Assembly: GCA_027459505.1 (NCBI GenBank)
Contig: DAIDIE010000014.1
Location: forward strand, 248,001-312,000
From: Acidobacteriota bacterium
Lineage (GTDB): Bacteria > Acidobacteriota > Terriglobia > Terriglobales > SCQP01
DNA: 64,000 nt
Direction of reading: 5' to 3'
Part shown: positions 37,901-46,417 of the stretch, piece after piece
How positions within the stretch are numbered: the stretch's first letter is position 1
Layout of the letters: every line of letters begins with the position of its first letter
Position numbers and translations under genes: made by a program
The notes under the pieces: generated by a model
What the model was told of the DNA's origin: nothing
Seen by the model: the letters and a program-made list of their open reading frames with translations, nothing else
Databases searched by the model: none

Positions 37901-39491
37901 CTTCGTCGAGCGAGCCGACGGTGATCTGCTCCGGTTCCGAAACAACGGTGTAGGCGGCGTTCTCCGCAATCGCGCCGCCGCTGGTCAACGCCGTCAAACG
38001 CGCGCCGCGGCGGCCGCGCAAGCGCCGGTGGATCCGGTCGCGATGCAGGTAGGCGGCGCCACGGCCGCGGCGCGTGGCAATGCCCTCTGACAGCACGTGC
38101 ACGATGTCGTCAAACTCTTTGCGCGGCAGTTCCCTGTAGGGATAGGCCTGGCGGACAGTGCGGTACAACGCCTCCTCATCCCACTCGCCGGCCGCCACGC
38201 TGGCCACAATCTGCTGCGCCAGAATGTCACGCGGCCAGGGAGGAATGATCACCTCGTCGATCAGTCCACGGCGCAACGAGCGCACAATCGCGGCGCACTC
38301 CAACAGGTCGTCGCGTGTCAGCGCGAAAAAGCGTCCCTTGGGGGTCGCCCCATGCGAGTGTCCGGCGCGCCCAATGCGCTGCCAGGCGGCGGCCAGCATC
38401 CGCGTTGAGCCAACCTGACAGACCAGTTCGACACTGCCGATATCGAGGCCAAGCTCCAGCGAGGCGGTGGCCACCATCATGCGCAGCTCACCGTTTTTGA
38501 AACGCTCCTCAGCCCGCAGCCGGATGCGCCGTGAGAGGCTGCCGTGGTGCGCCGCCACCGCGTCTTCTCCCAGCCGCTCGCTCATGCGGTGGGCAATGCG
38601 CTCCGCCAGTCCGCGCGTGCTCACAAACACCAGTGTCGTGCGGTGCTCGTTAGCCAGTTGCTCGAGCCGGTCAAAGCGCTCCTCCCACTGATCGTTGGTG
38701 GCCACCGCGCCCAGCTCGGAGCGGTGCGGCACTTCAATGCCGAGGTCCAGTTCGCGCAGCGCCGGAATGTGCACGATGCGGCAGGGCCGCGGCCCCTGCG
38801 GCGTCACTCCGGTAAGAAAGGCCGCCATACGCTCCAGCGGACGGACGGTGGCGGAGAGCCCAATGCGCTGCGGACGCCGCCGCTGCGTCTCTGCAATCAG
38901 CGCGTCCAGCCGCTCCAGCGAAAGCGTCAGATGAGATCCCCGCTTGTTGCCCGCCATGGCGTGAATCTCGTCGGTGATCACCGTATGCACACCACACAAC
39001 AGCGCGCGGCTCTTGGCCGCGGTTAATAGCAAATACAACGATTCGGGCGTGGTCACCAGGATGTGCGGCGGGTGGCGCAGGATCGCCTGCCGTTCACTGG
39101 CCAGCGTGTCGCCATTGCGCACGGCGCTGCGCATCTCCTCGATCATGTGGCCATGCTCGAAGGCGTAGCGCGTCAGCGACGCCAGCGGCTGTTCCAGATT
39201 TTTGTGAACATCGTGCGTCAGCGCCTTCAGCGGAGAGACGTAGAGCACCTGGATGCCGGGCCGCAACCTCCCCGCTATCGCCTGGCGGAACAATCCATCT
39301 ATGGCGGTGAGAAAGGCGGCCAGCGTCTTGCCCGAGCCGGTGGGCGCGGCTATGAGGACGTCTTCGCCGCTGGCCACCGCCGGCCAGCCCTCGCGCTGTG
39401 GGGCAGTGGCCTCGCCAAAACATTCGGCAAACCATGCCTCCAGCAGCGGGTGGAAACCCGTTCCCGCAGGGGGAAGAAAAGGCGAAGACAT
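34962..39491 (-). CDS. lhr: Lhr-type ATP-dependent helicase, full length
   Basis: Bacterial Lhr is a 3'-5' single-stranded-DNA translocase and RNA:DNA helicase linked to repair. The 1509 residues contain the whole family architecture: superfamily-2 motifs with Walker A APTGSGKT near residue 50, DEIH in VITDEIHAMAGNKRGSHL, the SAT motif in IGLSATVRPLERM, helicase-C motifs (HRTTLVFVSTRG, VATASLELGLDIG, QRIGRAGHSHG), the Lhr winged helix and core (to about 870), and the long C-terminal domain. A Gly/Glu/Arg-rich stretch near 1215-1245 looks like a lineage-specific insertion. AGGA precedes the start by nine bases. Confidence 0.95.
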   Translation of the reverse strand: MSSPFLPPAGTGFHPLLEAWFAECFGEATAPQREGWPAVASGEDVLIAAPTGSGKTLAAFLTAIDGLFRQAIAGRLRPGIQVLYVSPLKALTHDVHKNLEQPLASLTRYAFEHGHMIEEMRSAVRNGDTLASERQAILRHPPHILVTTPESLYLLLTAAKSRALLCGVHTVITDEIHAMAGNKRGSHLTLSLERLDALIAETQRRRPQRIGLSATVRPLERMAAFLTGVTPQGPRPCRIVHIPALRELDLGIEVPHRSELGAVATNDQWEERFDRLEQLANEHRTTLVFVSTRGLAERIAHRMSERLGEDAVAAHHGSLSRRIRLRAEERFKNGELRMMVATASLELGLDIGSVELVCQVGSTRMLAAAWQRIGRAGHSHGATPKGRFFALTRDDLLECAAIVRSLRRGLIDEVIIPPWPRDILAQQIVASVAAGEWDEEALYRTVRQAYPYRELPRKEFDDIVHVLSEGIATRRGRGAAYLHRDRIHRRLRGRRGARLTALTSGGAIAENAAYTVVSEPEQITVGSLDEDFAVESHAGDIILLGTTSWRIRGVETGRVRVEDAHGAPPTVPFWLGEAPGRTIELSREVAGLRRELAERLDAIAALAPGEATAARQELLQELERDCGLSQLASAQLLLYIETGARALGVAPHCEHVIAERFFDEAGGMQLVIHAPFGSRINKAWGLALRKRFCRGFDFELQASASENGLVLSLSEQHSFPLETIFAFLNSNSVRDILVQAVLQAPLFQTRWRWDAGRALALLRFSGGRKVPPHLQRMRSEDLLAAAFPMAVGCQDNHGGKDLELPDHPYVAEAMRDCLEEALDLPGLVRVLQGLEEKTIAFSARDTAAPSPFSHEILNAAPYSYLDDAPLEERRTRAVNLRRTLDPNDSSGRLDPSVVAAVCQEAAPDPVTPDEMHDLLLSLHWLPEELDQRAAGCGNLQGIQTSLLHPLASAGRVLPATLQGRRGWIATERYAVAEAAGIQFELAPAIRSLLPVAEETTAEQAATAIARGWMEFLGPATAQSLSQLLGLGSEPLFSALLQLEADGMVLRGSFLAPPVAAGDDANLEFCHRRLLARMHRRMLTQLRSEIEPVSPAVFMRFLLRWTHVEPETRLHGATGLAAVLRQLQSFEAASGAWETELLARRLHAYKPELLDELCLSGEIAWARLSPPASLLRGGEEGASDGTEGGNARETGRRRVIPSRSSPLSFFFRDDAGWLLPAAGLPAPVDGAALSAPARHVLKILQARRAAFFADLARAAEHGAASGSGEATLVKAQVEEALWELACAGLVTADGFDNLRALLDPKRRGAQGAGRSARPRHSAGRWSLVADLLPAAGEPIPADWQERAPLAERQARQLLRRYGVLFRALMERENCALPWFELLMACRRLETRGEIRGGRFVSGFHGEQFALPEAVEALRAVRKLAPLAAPITLSASDPLNLAGIVLNGERIAAQSNAHFRLGSLNDSAGVRVEEAGEWGHGSEPWSGEAPGEALGELRGGGAGAGNVLGGD

Positions 39492-39534
39492 GGAGCTATC
39501 CTAACAGACCCTCCCCATGCGGCGAGCCCAGCCT

Positions 39535-41433
39535 CTACTTCTTTGGCCCCAGCAGCCCTTCGCGCAGTTCGCGCTTGCGGATCTTACCGGTGGCGGTGCG
39601 CGGAATCTTGTCGCACACGATAAAGCGGTCGGGCAATTGCCAGGCGGCGAAACGGCGCAGAAGCCGCTTACACAGCTCCTCCCGCAGGGTGTCCGGCGCT
39701 TCGTCCTGAAACGATTTGTGTGCGCCCTCGTGCGCTCGAAGCTCCAGGAAAGCGACCGGGCGCTCGCCCCATTTTTCGTCGGGCACGGGAACGACCGCCG
39801 CGTCCGCCACCCCCGGATGCTCCCGGAGCGCGTGCTCCAGATCCAGCGAACTGATCCATTCGCCACCTGACTTGATCAGGTCCTTCAGGCGGTCCACTAC
39901 GCGAAACGAACCGCTCGCATTGACGGTGACGGCATCGCCGGTGCGTAACCAGCCATCAGCACTCCGGCCATCGACACTCCAGCCATCGACGCTCCAGCAA
40001 TCGACCGTCCGGCCGCCGGCGCTCCCGACATCGCCCGCCAGACCCGCGTTTCGCTCTTCCGCTCCCTGAGCACCGTATGGGTGTGCGCCTTGCACCTCCT
40101 CCGCGCGGAAATACCCAGCCGCAACCCAGGGGCTGCGCACCTGCAGCTCGCCGGCGGTCTGATCGTCCCAGGGAGCTTCACTTCCGTCTTCGCGCACCGC
40201 GCGCGCCTCAAACAGCGGCACGGGAATGCCTTGGCGCGCACGAGCTTCGTAGGCCTCATCGCTATTTATTTCCACACCCGCGGGAACCATGCCCAGCAAC
40301 GCCATCGGGGCGGTTTCAGTCATGCCCCAGCCCTGCAACAGGTGGATACCGTTCGCATCGAGTTCGCGAAGCAGATGGGCGGGAACCGCCGAACCTCCGG
40401 TGAGCACGCGTAACGAGCCCACCCCTGCGCGCCGCTCGCGAAAGCGCGCCGCTTCCCGCTCCTCGCGCAGCAGCCGCGCAATCTCCTGCCAAAGCACGGT
40501 GGCGCCGGTCGAGAAAGTGACCTCACGGCACAGGACCAGTTCGAAAATCGAGCGCGCTTCTGACCATTTTTCCGCCCCTGCCTCGGTTTCTGCCGCTCCT
40601 TGTCCAGCCCCAAAGTGAGCACTGGAAGACGGTGCTTCCGCCCCAGGGTTTGGCGGCAGCTTTCCTCCGGTGCGGCAACGTGACCCGGGCAGAGCCAGCG
40701 CGCAGCCGTGCATGGCGGCAATGTAGGGAAGGCACCAGCCGTTTACATGAAAAATCGGCGTGGCGGCCAGCACCGTATCGCGCTGGCTGATGTTCATGGC
40801 GTCGGGCAGCGACGATACCAGCGAGTGCAGCAGCAGAGCGCGATGCGAATAGACCACGCCCTTCGGGCGCCCGGTCGTACCCGACGTGTAGCACATGCTG
40901 GCAGCGTCGTTTTCGCCCAATTCCCCCGGATGGAAATGCGCTTCCGCTCCCTGCTTGAAACCATCCAGCGTAAGCAAGCCCAGCGCTGCCGGCGCTTCTC
41001 CGATGACGATGACGCGCTCAGCCGGTAGAGCCGGGGCGCCCGCTTGCCGCTGCGCCGCGTGGACCGCTTCCAGCAGCGGCAGGTACGCCACGTCGAGCAG
41101 CAGAAACCGGTCTTCCGCATGGCCGATGATGTAGGCCAACTCGGCGGCGCTGAGGCGCGGGTTCAGCGGATGGAAAACACCGCCCGCCCAGGGGACGGCG
41201 AAGCAGGCTTCCAGATGCTCGACCTGATTCCATAGCAGCGTGGCAACGCGCTCGCCGGGTCGCAATCCGGCACGTTGCAGCGCGCCCGCCAGCCGCCGCG
41301 CCTCGCCCGCGACCGCGGCCCAGGTAGTAGCCGTCTGCACCCCCGCATAGACGGGAACGGCGGGAAACAGGCGCTCGGTCCGCTCCAAAAGCTGGGGCAA
41401 AAGCAGCGGTCGGGTCATGGAAAGGCCGTTCAT
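39535..41433 (-). CDS. AMP-forming acyl-CoA synthetase-like enzyme with two low-complexity insertions
   Basis: The ANL-superfamily fold is clear: AMP-binding loop YTSGTTGRPKGVVYSH, IFHVNGWCLPY, GWGMTETAPM, GELQVRSPWVAAGYF, the hinge GWLRTGDAVTV..DRLKDLIKSGGEWIS, and the C-terminal catalytic lysine in TATGKIRKRELRE. This pattern resembles medium/long-chain acyl-CoA synthetases. Two segments interrupt the usual sequence: about 251-293 (after ALPGSRC) and about 441-490, where four tandem 15-bp DNA units encode VDGWS-type repeats just before the hinge. All catalytic motifs are intact. The start at 41433 (MNGLSMTRPLLL) is uncertain; 41418 is an alternative. Confidence 0.88.
   Translation of the reverse strand: MNGLSMTRPLLLPQLLERTERLFPAVPVYAGVQTATTWAAVAGEARRLAGALQRAGLRPGERVATLLWNQVEHLEACFAVPWAGGVFHPLNPRLSAAELAYIIGHAEDRFLLLDVAYLPLLEAVHAAQRQAGAPALPAERVIVIGEAPAALGLLTLDGFKQGAEAHFHPGELGENDAASMCYTSGTTGRPKGVVYSHRALLLHSLVSSLPDAMNISQRDTVLAATPIFHVNGWCLPYIAAMHGCALALPGSRCRTGGKLPPNPGAEAPSSSAHFGAGQGAAETEAGAEKWSEARSIFELVLCREVTFSTGATVLWQEIARLLREEREAARFRERRAGVGSLRVLTGGSAVPAHLLRELDANGIHLLQGWGMTETAPMALLGMVPAGVEINSDEAYEARARQGIPVPLFEARAVREDGSEAPWDDQTAGELQVRSPWVAAGYFRAEEVQGAHPYGAQGAEERNAGLAGDVGSAGGRTVDCWSVDGWSVDGRSADGWLRTGDAVTVNASGSFRVVDRLKDLIKSGGEWISSLDLEHALREHPGVADAAVVPVPDEKWGERPVAFLELRAHEGAHKSFQDEAPDTLREELCKRLLRRFAAWQLPDRFIVCDKIPRTATGKIRKRELREGLLGPKK
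39953..40012. repeat. Four tandem 15-bp units inside the acyl-CoA synthetase gene
   Basis: Units 39953-39967, 39968-39982, 39983-39997 and 39998-40012 are variants of CCATCGACACTCCAG; a decayed fifth follows. The 15-bp period keeps the reading frame and encodes a repeated five-residue VDGWS-like motif. Confidence 0.85.
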
Positions 41434-41772
41434 GGATTTCGTCGTTTGCCGTTTCGGTAAAGTTAGGCTCTTCTGCGCGCTGCCCCACCGGCCCCACTCT
41501 CGATCGAGCGCCCTCACAAGCAAAGGATCTGGCCTGACGCCCCCTCCCGGTCCCGCTGTTAGGGCTTGCCGGCGGCGTCGCTTGGCGCGCCCCATTCTGC
41601 CCAGTACCGCGCTTTCACTGCCCCGCCCGCCAGCCCGTCACCTCTGGTGCGTTATCGTAAAGCAGGCGGTACCCCACTAGCGGCCGCCAGCCGTCATGCC
41701 CTTGGGCAGCGCGAATGGTTTCCCCATCCGGGCAGCGGCCGTCCGCCGCGTTCCACAGCAACGGAGGCTTTG
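41434..41772. other. Divergent intergenic region
   Basis: 339 bp between the start regions of the acyl-CoA synthetase (-) and the CPBP protein (+). Nothing recognised beyond the GGAGG ribosome-binding site at 41763 for the latter. A longer open frame through this stretch lacks coding character. Confidence 0.6.
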
Positions 41773-44700
41773 ATGAGTGAGGTCCAGATCCTTCCCCAGC
41801 CGGTTCCCGCCGGCTCGCGTTTTGGCCGCAACGATGCGCGCTTTGTGCTGTTGACGCTCCTTTTGGCCGTGGTCTCCCTCGCGGTTGCCCTGCATTTCTT
41901 TCACCGCGCGTTTCCCCAAGCCAATATCGATTTTCGCACTACCAACAGCGGAGCGCGGCAGATTGCGCGGAACTACCTCGCGGCGCAGCATCAGGCGCCG
42001 CCCGCCGGTTACCGCAACGCTGGACAGTTTGGTTGGGACGAGCACGCGCAAATCTTTTTGGAGCGCGAGCTGGGCGTGGCCGCCGAGGCGCAGCTCAACA
42101 AAACCCGCATCCATCTCTGGCGCTGGGAGGAACGCTGGTTCGAACCGCTGCAAAAAGAGGAGTTCCGGGTTGCCGTCACCCCCGATGGACAAGTGGTTGG
42201 CTTTCGCCACCTGCTGCCTGAAGCCGCGCCCGGAGCGCAACTGGACCAGACGGCGGCCGAGAAGTTGGCGGTTGACTTTCTCCACGCCCGCAACCTCCAT
42301 CCGGAGGCGATGACCTTTATTCGCGGCGTGCGGCATGTGCGCCCGGCCCGCACCGACTACGTCTTCGAATGGGCCGACAACACACCCCTCAGCTCCACAG
42401 TGCACAACGCCGCACTGGCCCAGGCCAATTACCGCTATGAGGTCTGGGTGCAGGGCAACGTGGTCGGCGGATACCGCGAGTACCTGCATATCCCCGACTT
42501 CTGGCTGCGCAGTTATCAGCACATGCGCTCGAAAAACGAGACCACCGGCGAGGTCGACACCGTCCTCATGCTGCTGCTGATCGTTGCGGGAATTATCGTG
42601 CTGGTGAGCCGTATCCCGCGCGGAGACGTGCATTGGCGGCCGGCCCGCTGGGTGGGGCTGATTGGGGGACTACTCGGCTTCCTGACGCAGCTCAACAGCC
42701 TGGGCAGCGCTACCTACGGTTACGACACCAACTCGTCTTATCCGGCCTTTCTGGCGCGCGGCATCTTTATGGCGCTGCTGGCCGGGGTGGGTATTGGCGC
42801 GCTGCTGGCGCTGATCACCGCCTTCGCCGAACCGCTGTACCGGGAGCACTTCAAGTCGCATCTCGCGCTGCCCAGCCTGCTTTCCTGGCGCGCCTGGCGA
42901 ACCCGTTCGACCTTCCGCAGCCTCTTGCTCGGCCTGGGCTTGGCGTGTTTCTTCTTCGCCTACCAGTCGGTGTTTTACGTCATCGCCAACCACTTTGGCG
43001 CCTGGGCGCCGGCCGACGTCTCCTACGACCAGTTACTCAACAGCCGCTGGCCCTGGCTTTTTGTGCTCTTCATGGGGTTTTTCCCCGCCATCTCGGAAGA
43101 GTTCGTCTTCCGCATGTTCGCCATTCCCTTCTTCGCCAAATACCTGCGCTGGATGCCCTTGGCGGTGGTGCTGGCCTCGTTTCTCTGGGGCTTTGGACAC
43201 GCCACTTATCCCAATGAGCCGTTTTACATCCGCGGCCTGGAAGTGGGTTTGGGCGGAATCATCCTCTCCGTGATCATGATTCGCTTTGGAATTCTGACCA
43301 CTCTGGTCTGGCATTACACCGTAGACGCGCTCTACACCGCGATGCTGTTGCTGACCTCGCACAGCCTCTACTTCCGTGTGTCCGGCGGCCTGACCGCATT
43401 CATTACGCTGATTCCGCTGGCCGCCTGCATCGTCGCCTACCGCCGGCACGGCGGGTTTGCGGAAGAGGCGGGACTGCGCAACGAAGATGTGGGGACGGCC
43501 CCCCCTTTGAATTCCGAAGCTGCCGAAGCTGCCTCTATCATCGCCCTCCCCAGTTACCAACGCGTGCCGCGTAAGGTCTGGCTGGGCGCTGCCGTGGTTG
43601 CATTGGCGCTGCTGGCGAGCTTCGCATTGCGTGTACCGGGTTGGAGGGTGATGCGGCCCGGGGTGACTCCGGCGCAGGCGGCAGCGCAAACCAGCGCATT
43701 TCTCACCAGTCATGGCGTGAACCTGCGCGGTTACAAAGTGGTGGTCAGCAGCGGGAGCGCTCTCACCCCCAATCCGCTGCTGCCCGGCGATAACGCGCAA
43801 CGGCATGTGACCGCGGTCGCGGCCCACGCGCTGTTCCGCGCTCAGGGCGCCCAGGCGGTGCACAACGCCCTCACCGGGCGCACGCCGATCACCTACTGGC
43901 GCGTGCGCTATTTCAAGCCCGACCAGAAGCAGGAATACGTCGTGCGCTTGCGTCCCAGCGGCAACGGAATTGTCGGGCTGCACCATATCGTTCGCGACGA
44001 CGCTCCGGCGGCTTCACCAACCCAGTCCCAGGCAATTGCGCTGGCTTCGGCCTTCCTCACGCGAATTGGTTATAACCCGGCGGGGATGACCTTGAAGGAG
44101 GCGGAGCAACTGCGGCGCCCGGCGCGCATGGACACCAGCCTGCTCTGGCAGGCGCCTCCCGATCCCCAACTGGCGCCCGCCGATTTCCGCCTGCAAGCCC
44201 TGCTCCAAGGCACCGAAGTCTCTCAGTTCCGCCCACTGCTGCATGTGCCCGAGACCATGGTGCGGCGCGCGGACCGGCGCACCGTGTTCTCGATTCTGCC
44301 CGGCTTTTTCGATCTCGCCACCATGTTGGCGCTGGCGGTGCTGGTGCTGACTTTGTTTTACGAGGCGGTGCGGCGGCGCGAGGGAGAAGCCTACACTGCG
44401 GTGCCTTGGAAAGCGGTCTTCCTGGTGGCCAGCGCGACCGGGCTGCTGGACGCCATTGCCGCCGTGGACCGGTTCAAGCAGGTCGAAATGGCGCGCTACA
44501 CCACCAACTACGCCTGGTCGCTATGGCAGACGACCTCGGTGATCAGTATCCCTGTATCGTTCCTAGCCGGACTGCTGCCCATGGCGCTGCTGTTACCTCC
44601 GTTGTTACGCGTGGCCCCGCGGGTGCGGGAACTCGCGTCTCCTTTGGCACGGCGTTTGTGGGCGCGCGACGCGTTTTGGGCAAGCCTGGCGGCGCTGGCC

Positions 44701-45237
44701 ACCGCGGCCGGATTCGAGCATCTGCTGCGGGTGTGCAGCGAACATTTTCATCGCGTGGGCGCTTTTCCACTGCCCTCTCTCGATGCGTACACCGGCTTGG
44801 TGCCCGGAATGGGCGACACCGCGCTGGCAATCTCGCATGCCATCCTGCTGTCCGCCCTTTTCGGGATTCTCGCCGCGTGGTTAGGCGGCCAGCTCAAGGC
44901 CGGACGTGGGTGGCTGCTGGCCCTCGCGGTAGTCGCATTCGCGGTCGCTCAGCTGCCCGCCACGCACTCGGCCGCGGCCTTCGCCTTCAACTTCGCTCTC
45001 GGCCTGGCGACCTGGATTCTGGTGGCCGCCTTTACCTGGTTCCTTTTGCGCGGCAATCCGCTGTCGTATCTATCGGCGGCAGTGGTCATTGCGCTGGCTG
45101 GCGCCGCCGCTCCGCTCCTGGAAGCGCCGCTGCGTTATTACCGCATTCCCGGCCTGATCGTCGTTCCGCTGGGAGTGGTGTGGCTGGCCTGGGTCTGGCT
45201 CCAGGGCGCCGGAGCGGTCCGCGGCACGGGCAACTGA
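41773..45237 (+). CDS. Very large membrane protein with a CPBP (CAAX-like) protease core and two extracytoplasmic domains
   Basis: 1154 residues, three to five times longer than ordinary CPBP proteases. N-terminal helix (about 23-43), a 200-residue extracytoplasmic domain with PepSY-like segments (SGARQIARNYLAAQ, EEFRVAVTPDGQVVGFRH), then a membrane block containing all CPBP motifs: SEEFVFRMF near 441 (EExxxR), FLWGFGHATYP near 472 and WHYTVDAL near 513. A second extracytoplasmic domain of similar type follows (about 630-840: VTPAQAAAQTSAFLTSHGV, VRLRPSGNGIVGLHH), and then six or more further helices. The catalytic glutamates and histidines are present, so activity as an intramembrane metalloprotease is plausible. 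GGAGG lies five bases before the ATG. Confidence 0.82.
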   Translation: MSEVQILPQPVPAGSRFGRNDARFVLLTLLLAVVSLAVALHFFHRAFPQANIDFRTTNSGARQIARNYLAAQHQAPPAGYRNAGQFGWDEHAQIFLERELGVAAEAQLNKTRIHLWRWEERWFEPLQKEEFRVAVTPDGQVVGFRHLLPEAAPGAQLDQTAAEKLAVDFLHARNLHPEAMTFIRGVRHVRPARTDYVFEWADNTPLSSTVHNAALAQANYRYEVWVQGNVVGGYREYLHIPDFWLRSYQHMRSKNETTGEVDTVLMLLLIVAGIIVLVSRIPRGDVHWRPARWVGLIGGLLGFLTQLNSLGSATYGYDTNSSYPAFLARGIFMALLAGVGIGALLALITAFAEPLYREHFKSHLALPSLLSWRAWRTRSTFRSLLLGLGLACFFFAYQSVFYVIANHFGAWAPADVSYDQLLNSRWPWLFVLFMGFFPAISEEFVFRMFAIPFFAKYLRWMPLAVVLASFLWGFGHATYPNEPFYIRGLEVGLGGIILSVIMIRFGILTTLVWHYTVDALYTAMLLLTSHSLYFRVSGGLTAFITLIPLAACIVAYRRHGGFAEEAGLRNEDVGTAPPLNSEAAEAASIIALPSYQRVPRKVWLGAAVVALALLASFALRVPGWRVMRPGVTPAQAAAQTSAFLTSHGVNLRGYKVVVSSGSALTPNPLLPGDNAQRHVTAVAAHALFRAQGAQAVHNALTGRTPITYWRVRYFKPDQKQEYVVRLRPSGNGIVGLHHIVRDDAPAASPTQSQAIALASAFLTRIGYNPAGMTLKEAEQLRRPARMDTSLLWQAPPDPQLAPADFRLQALLQGTEVSQFRPLLHVPETMVRRADRRTVFSILPGFFDLATMLALAVLVLTLFYEAVRRREGEAYTAVPWKAVFLVASATGLLDAIAAVDRFKQVEMARYTTNYAWSLWQTTSVISIPVSFLAGLLPMALLLPPLLRVAPRVRELASPLARRLWARDAFWASLAALATAAGFEHLLRVCSEHFHRVGAFPLPSLDAYTGLVPGMGDTALAISHAILLSALFGILAAWLGGQLKAGRGWLLALAVVAFAVAQLPATHSAAAFAFNFALGLATWILVAAFTWFLLRGNPLSYLSAAVVIALAGAAAPLLEAPLRYYRIPGLIVVPLGVVWLAWVWLQGAGAVRGTGN

Positions 45238-45271
45238 GCCGCGTCGGCGAGCCTTGCCGATCGCCTTCCGC

Positions 45272-45910
45272 CTAGGGCAGGGAGGCGAGGAGATCGTCGC
45301 CAGTCCAGACCGCGGCGTAGCGCTGACCGCCACCGTACGTGGCGCGGGTCAAAACAAACGGCCGCCGGTTGGGCCGCAGCTTCAGCAGCGCCGCGTAGCT
45401 GGCGCGCGACATCTGCTGGCCATAAACGTTGTGGTCCTCGCGCGCGGTACTGGGCTGTCCGTCGTTGAAGAAGCGCACGTTGTCTGGCGTAGTCGCAATG
45501 GGTGTCTTAAACACCGACGGCTCGTTCATATCGTTCCATAAGCCATCCACACCCACCGCGGCAAACCGGCCTGCCTCAGCTTCCCACCAGTTACGCACCG
45601 CCGTGCTGGTGAAGTCCGGAAAGGCTGCGTTTCCGGGCCAGACTGGGCCGATGAACGGCGTTCCGTCCGGATTGCTCAGGAAAGCGTGCCGTTGCAGACC
45701 GTGCTGATAGACCGCGTAGTGCGCGTCCTGTTTCAGCCCGGGATCGATGATAGTCACCGTGTGAAAGTGAATCGAGTGCAGATAGCGCATCAAACGCCCG
45801 GGATGCGGGAATCCCTTGGGATCCCAGGTGAAGTCACGGAAGCCGTTCATGTAGGCGATATCGAACCAGATGCCGTCGGCGGGAATCCGCTTCTTGCGGA
45901 CAGGGCGGCC
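45272..45910 (-). pseudogene. Truncated remains of a GH31 alpha-glycosidase
   Basis: A catalytic-domain fragment with GH31 landmarks: GIWFDIAYMNGFRDFTWDP, the nucleophile-bearing WNDMNEPSVF (about 45511-45540), and TYGGGQRYAAVWTGDD with the region of the acid/base. Normal GH31 enzymes exceed 600 residues; here an N-terminal domain is absent and the sequence stops right after WTGDD, without the rest of the barrel. The longest ATG-started stretch is 45272-45850, but homology runs on upstream to about 45905 without a start. Repeat copy 3 lies 50 bp further upstream. It is best read as a decayed gene. Confidence 0.8.
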
Positions 45911-45958
45911 CCCCGCGCCGGGGCCCCCGCGAAGCCGTAGTTGGGCTTCGTGGGGTGG

Positions 45959-46073
45959 CTCGCGCGGGAGAGGAGCCCGGCATCGGCGGCTTCACGTTCT
46001 CACTGGAGAACGCGCCAGCGACCCACCGGAAAGCAATGCCAACGGGCGCCTCAGGAGACGAGACCGTGCCTCG
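45959..46073 (+). repeat. Dispersed structured repeat, copy 3 (5'-truncated)
   Basis: It begins within the element at CTCGCGCGGGAGAGGAGCCC and runs to the end GAGACCGTGCCTC, with about six substitutions relative to copies 1 and 2. It has the hairpin ACGTTCTC-ACTG-GAGAACGC. The missing 5' part is replaced by a GAAGCC-GTAGTTG-GGCTTC stem-loop (45931-45949 region). Confidence 0.8.
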
Positions 46074-46382
46074 CCGGCGTTCCAGGCGCGGGCCCCCGCG
46101 ATTCCCTGATGGTGCAAGTGGGCAGGGCATGTCCTCGGCAATCGCTGAAAACGCGTTCGATCTCTTGCCTCGCCTGCAGGCTCTTACCGGCGGCCAGATC
46201 GAGCGAGACCGGCAGCTGCCAGGCATTCCAGCTATTCGGGTTATCGCGCCAGAGATGCGGAAGCGCTGCGGGTCCAGGACTGCGCGTGCCCGCCTGCCCA
46301 CCAGTGATTCCAAATTGCTGGCGGTGCGCTGACGTCAAGAAAGTAGCCGGCGAAGCCCCTCACCCACCCGCAAACCGCGGGA

Positions 46383-46407
46383 ACGGCGGGCCTCTTTGGC
46401 CCGCCGT
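46383..46407 (-). terminator. Strong hairpin downstream of the VWFA gene, no T-tract
   Basis: ACGGCGGGCC (46383-46392), loop TCTTT, GGCCCGCCGT (46398-46407), 10 bp beyond the stop codon at 46418. The lack of T residues means it may stabilise the 3' end rather than terminate on its own. Confidence 0.5.
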
Positions 46408-46417
46408 CATCCCCGGC

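Larger units (their letters stand above)
45911..46417. other. Degenerate region between the GH31 remnant and the VWFA gene
   Basis: This stretch holds repeat copy 3 (45959-46073) and a minus-strand open segment (about 46100-46338) with RDNPNSWNAWQLPVSLDLA that reads like a coding relic but matches nothing recognised. A strong hairpin closes it (46383-46407). The region looks like a rearrangement scar. Confidence 0.6.
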
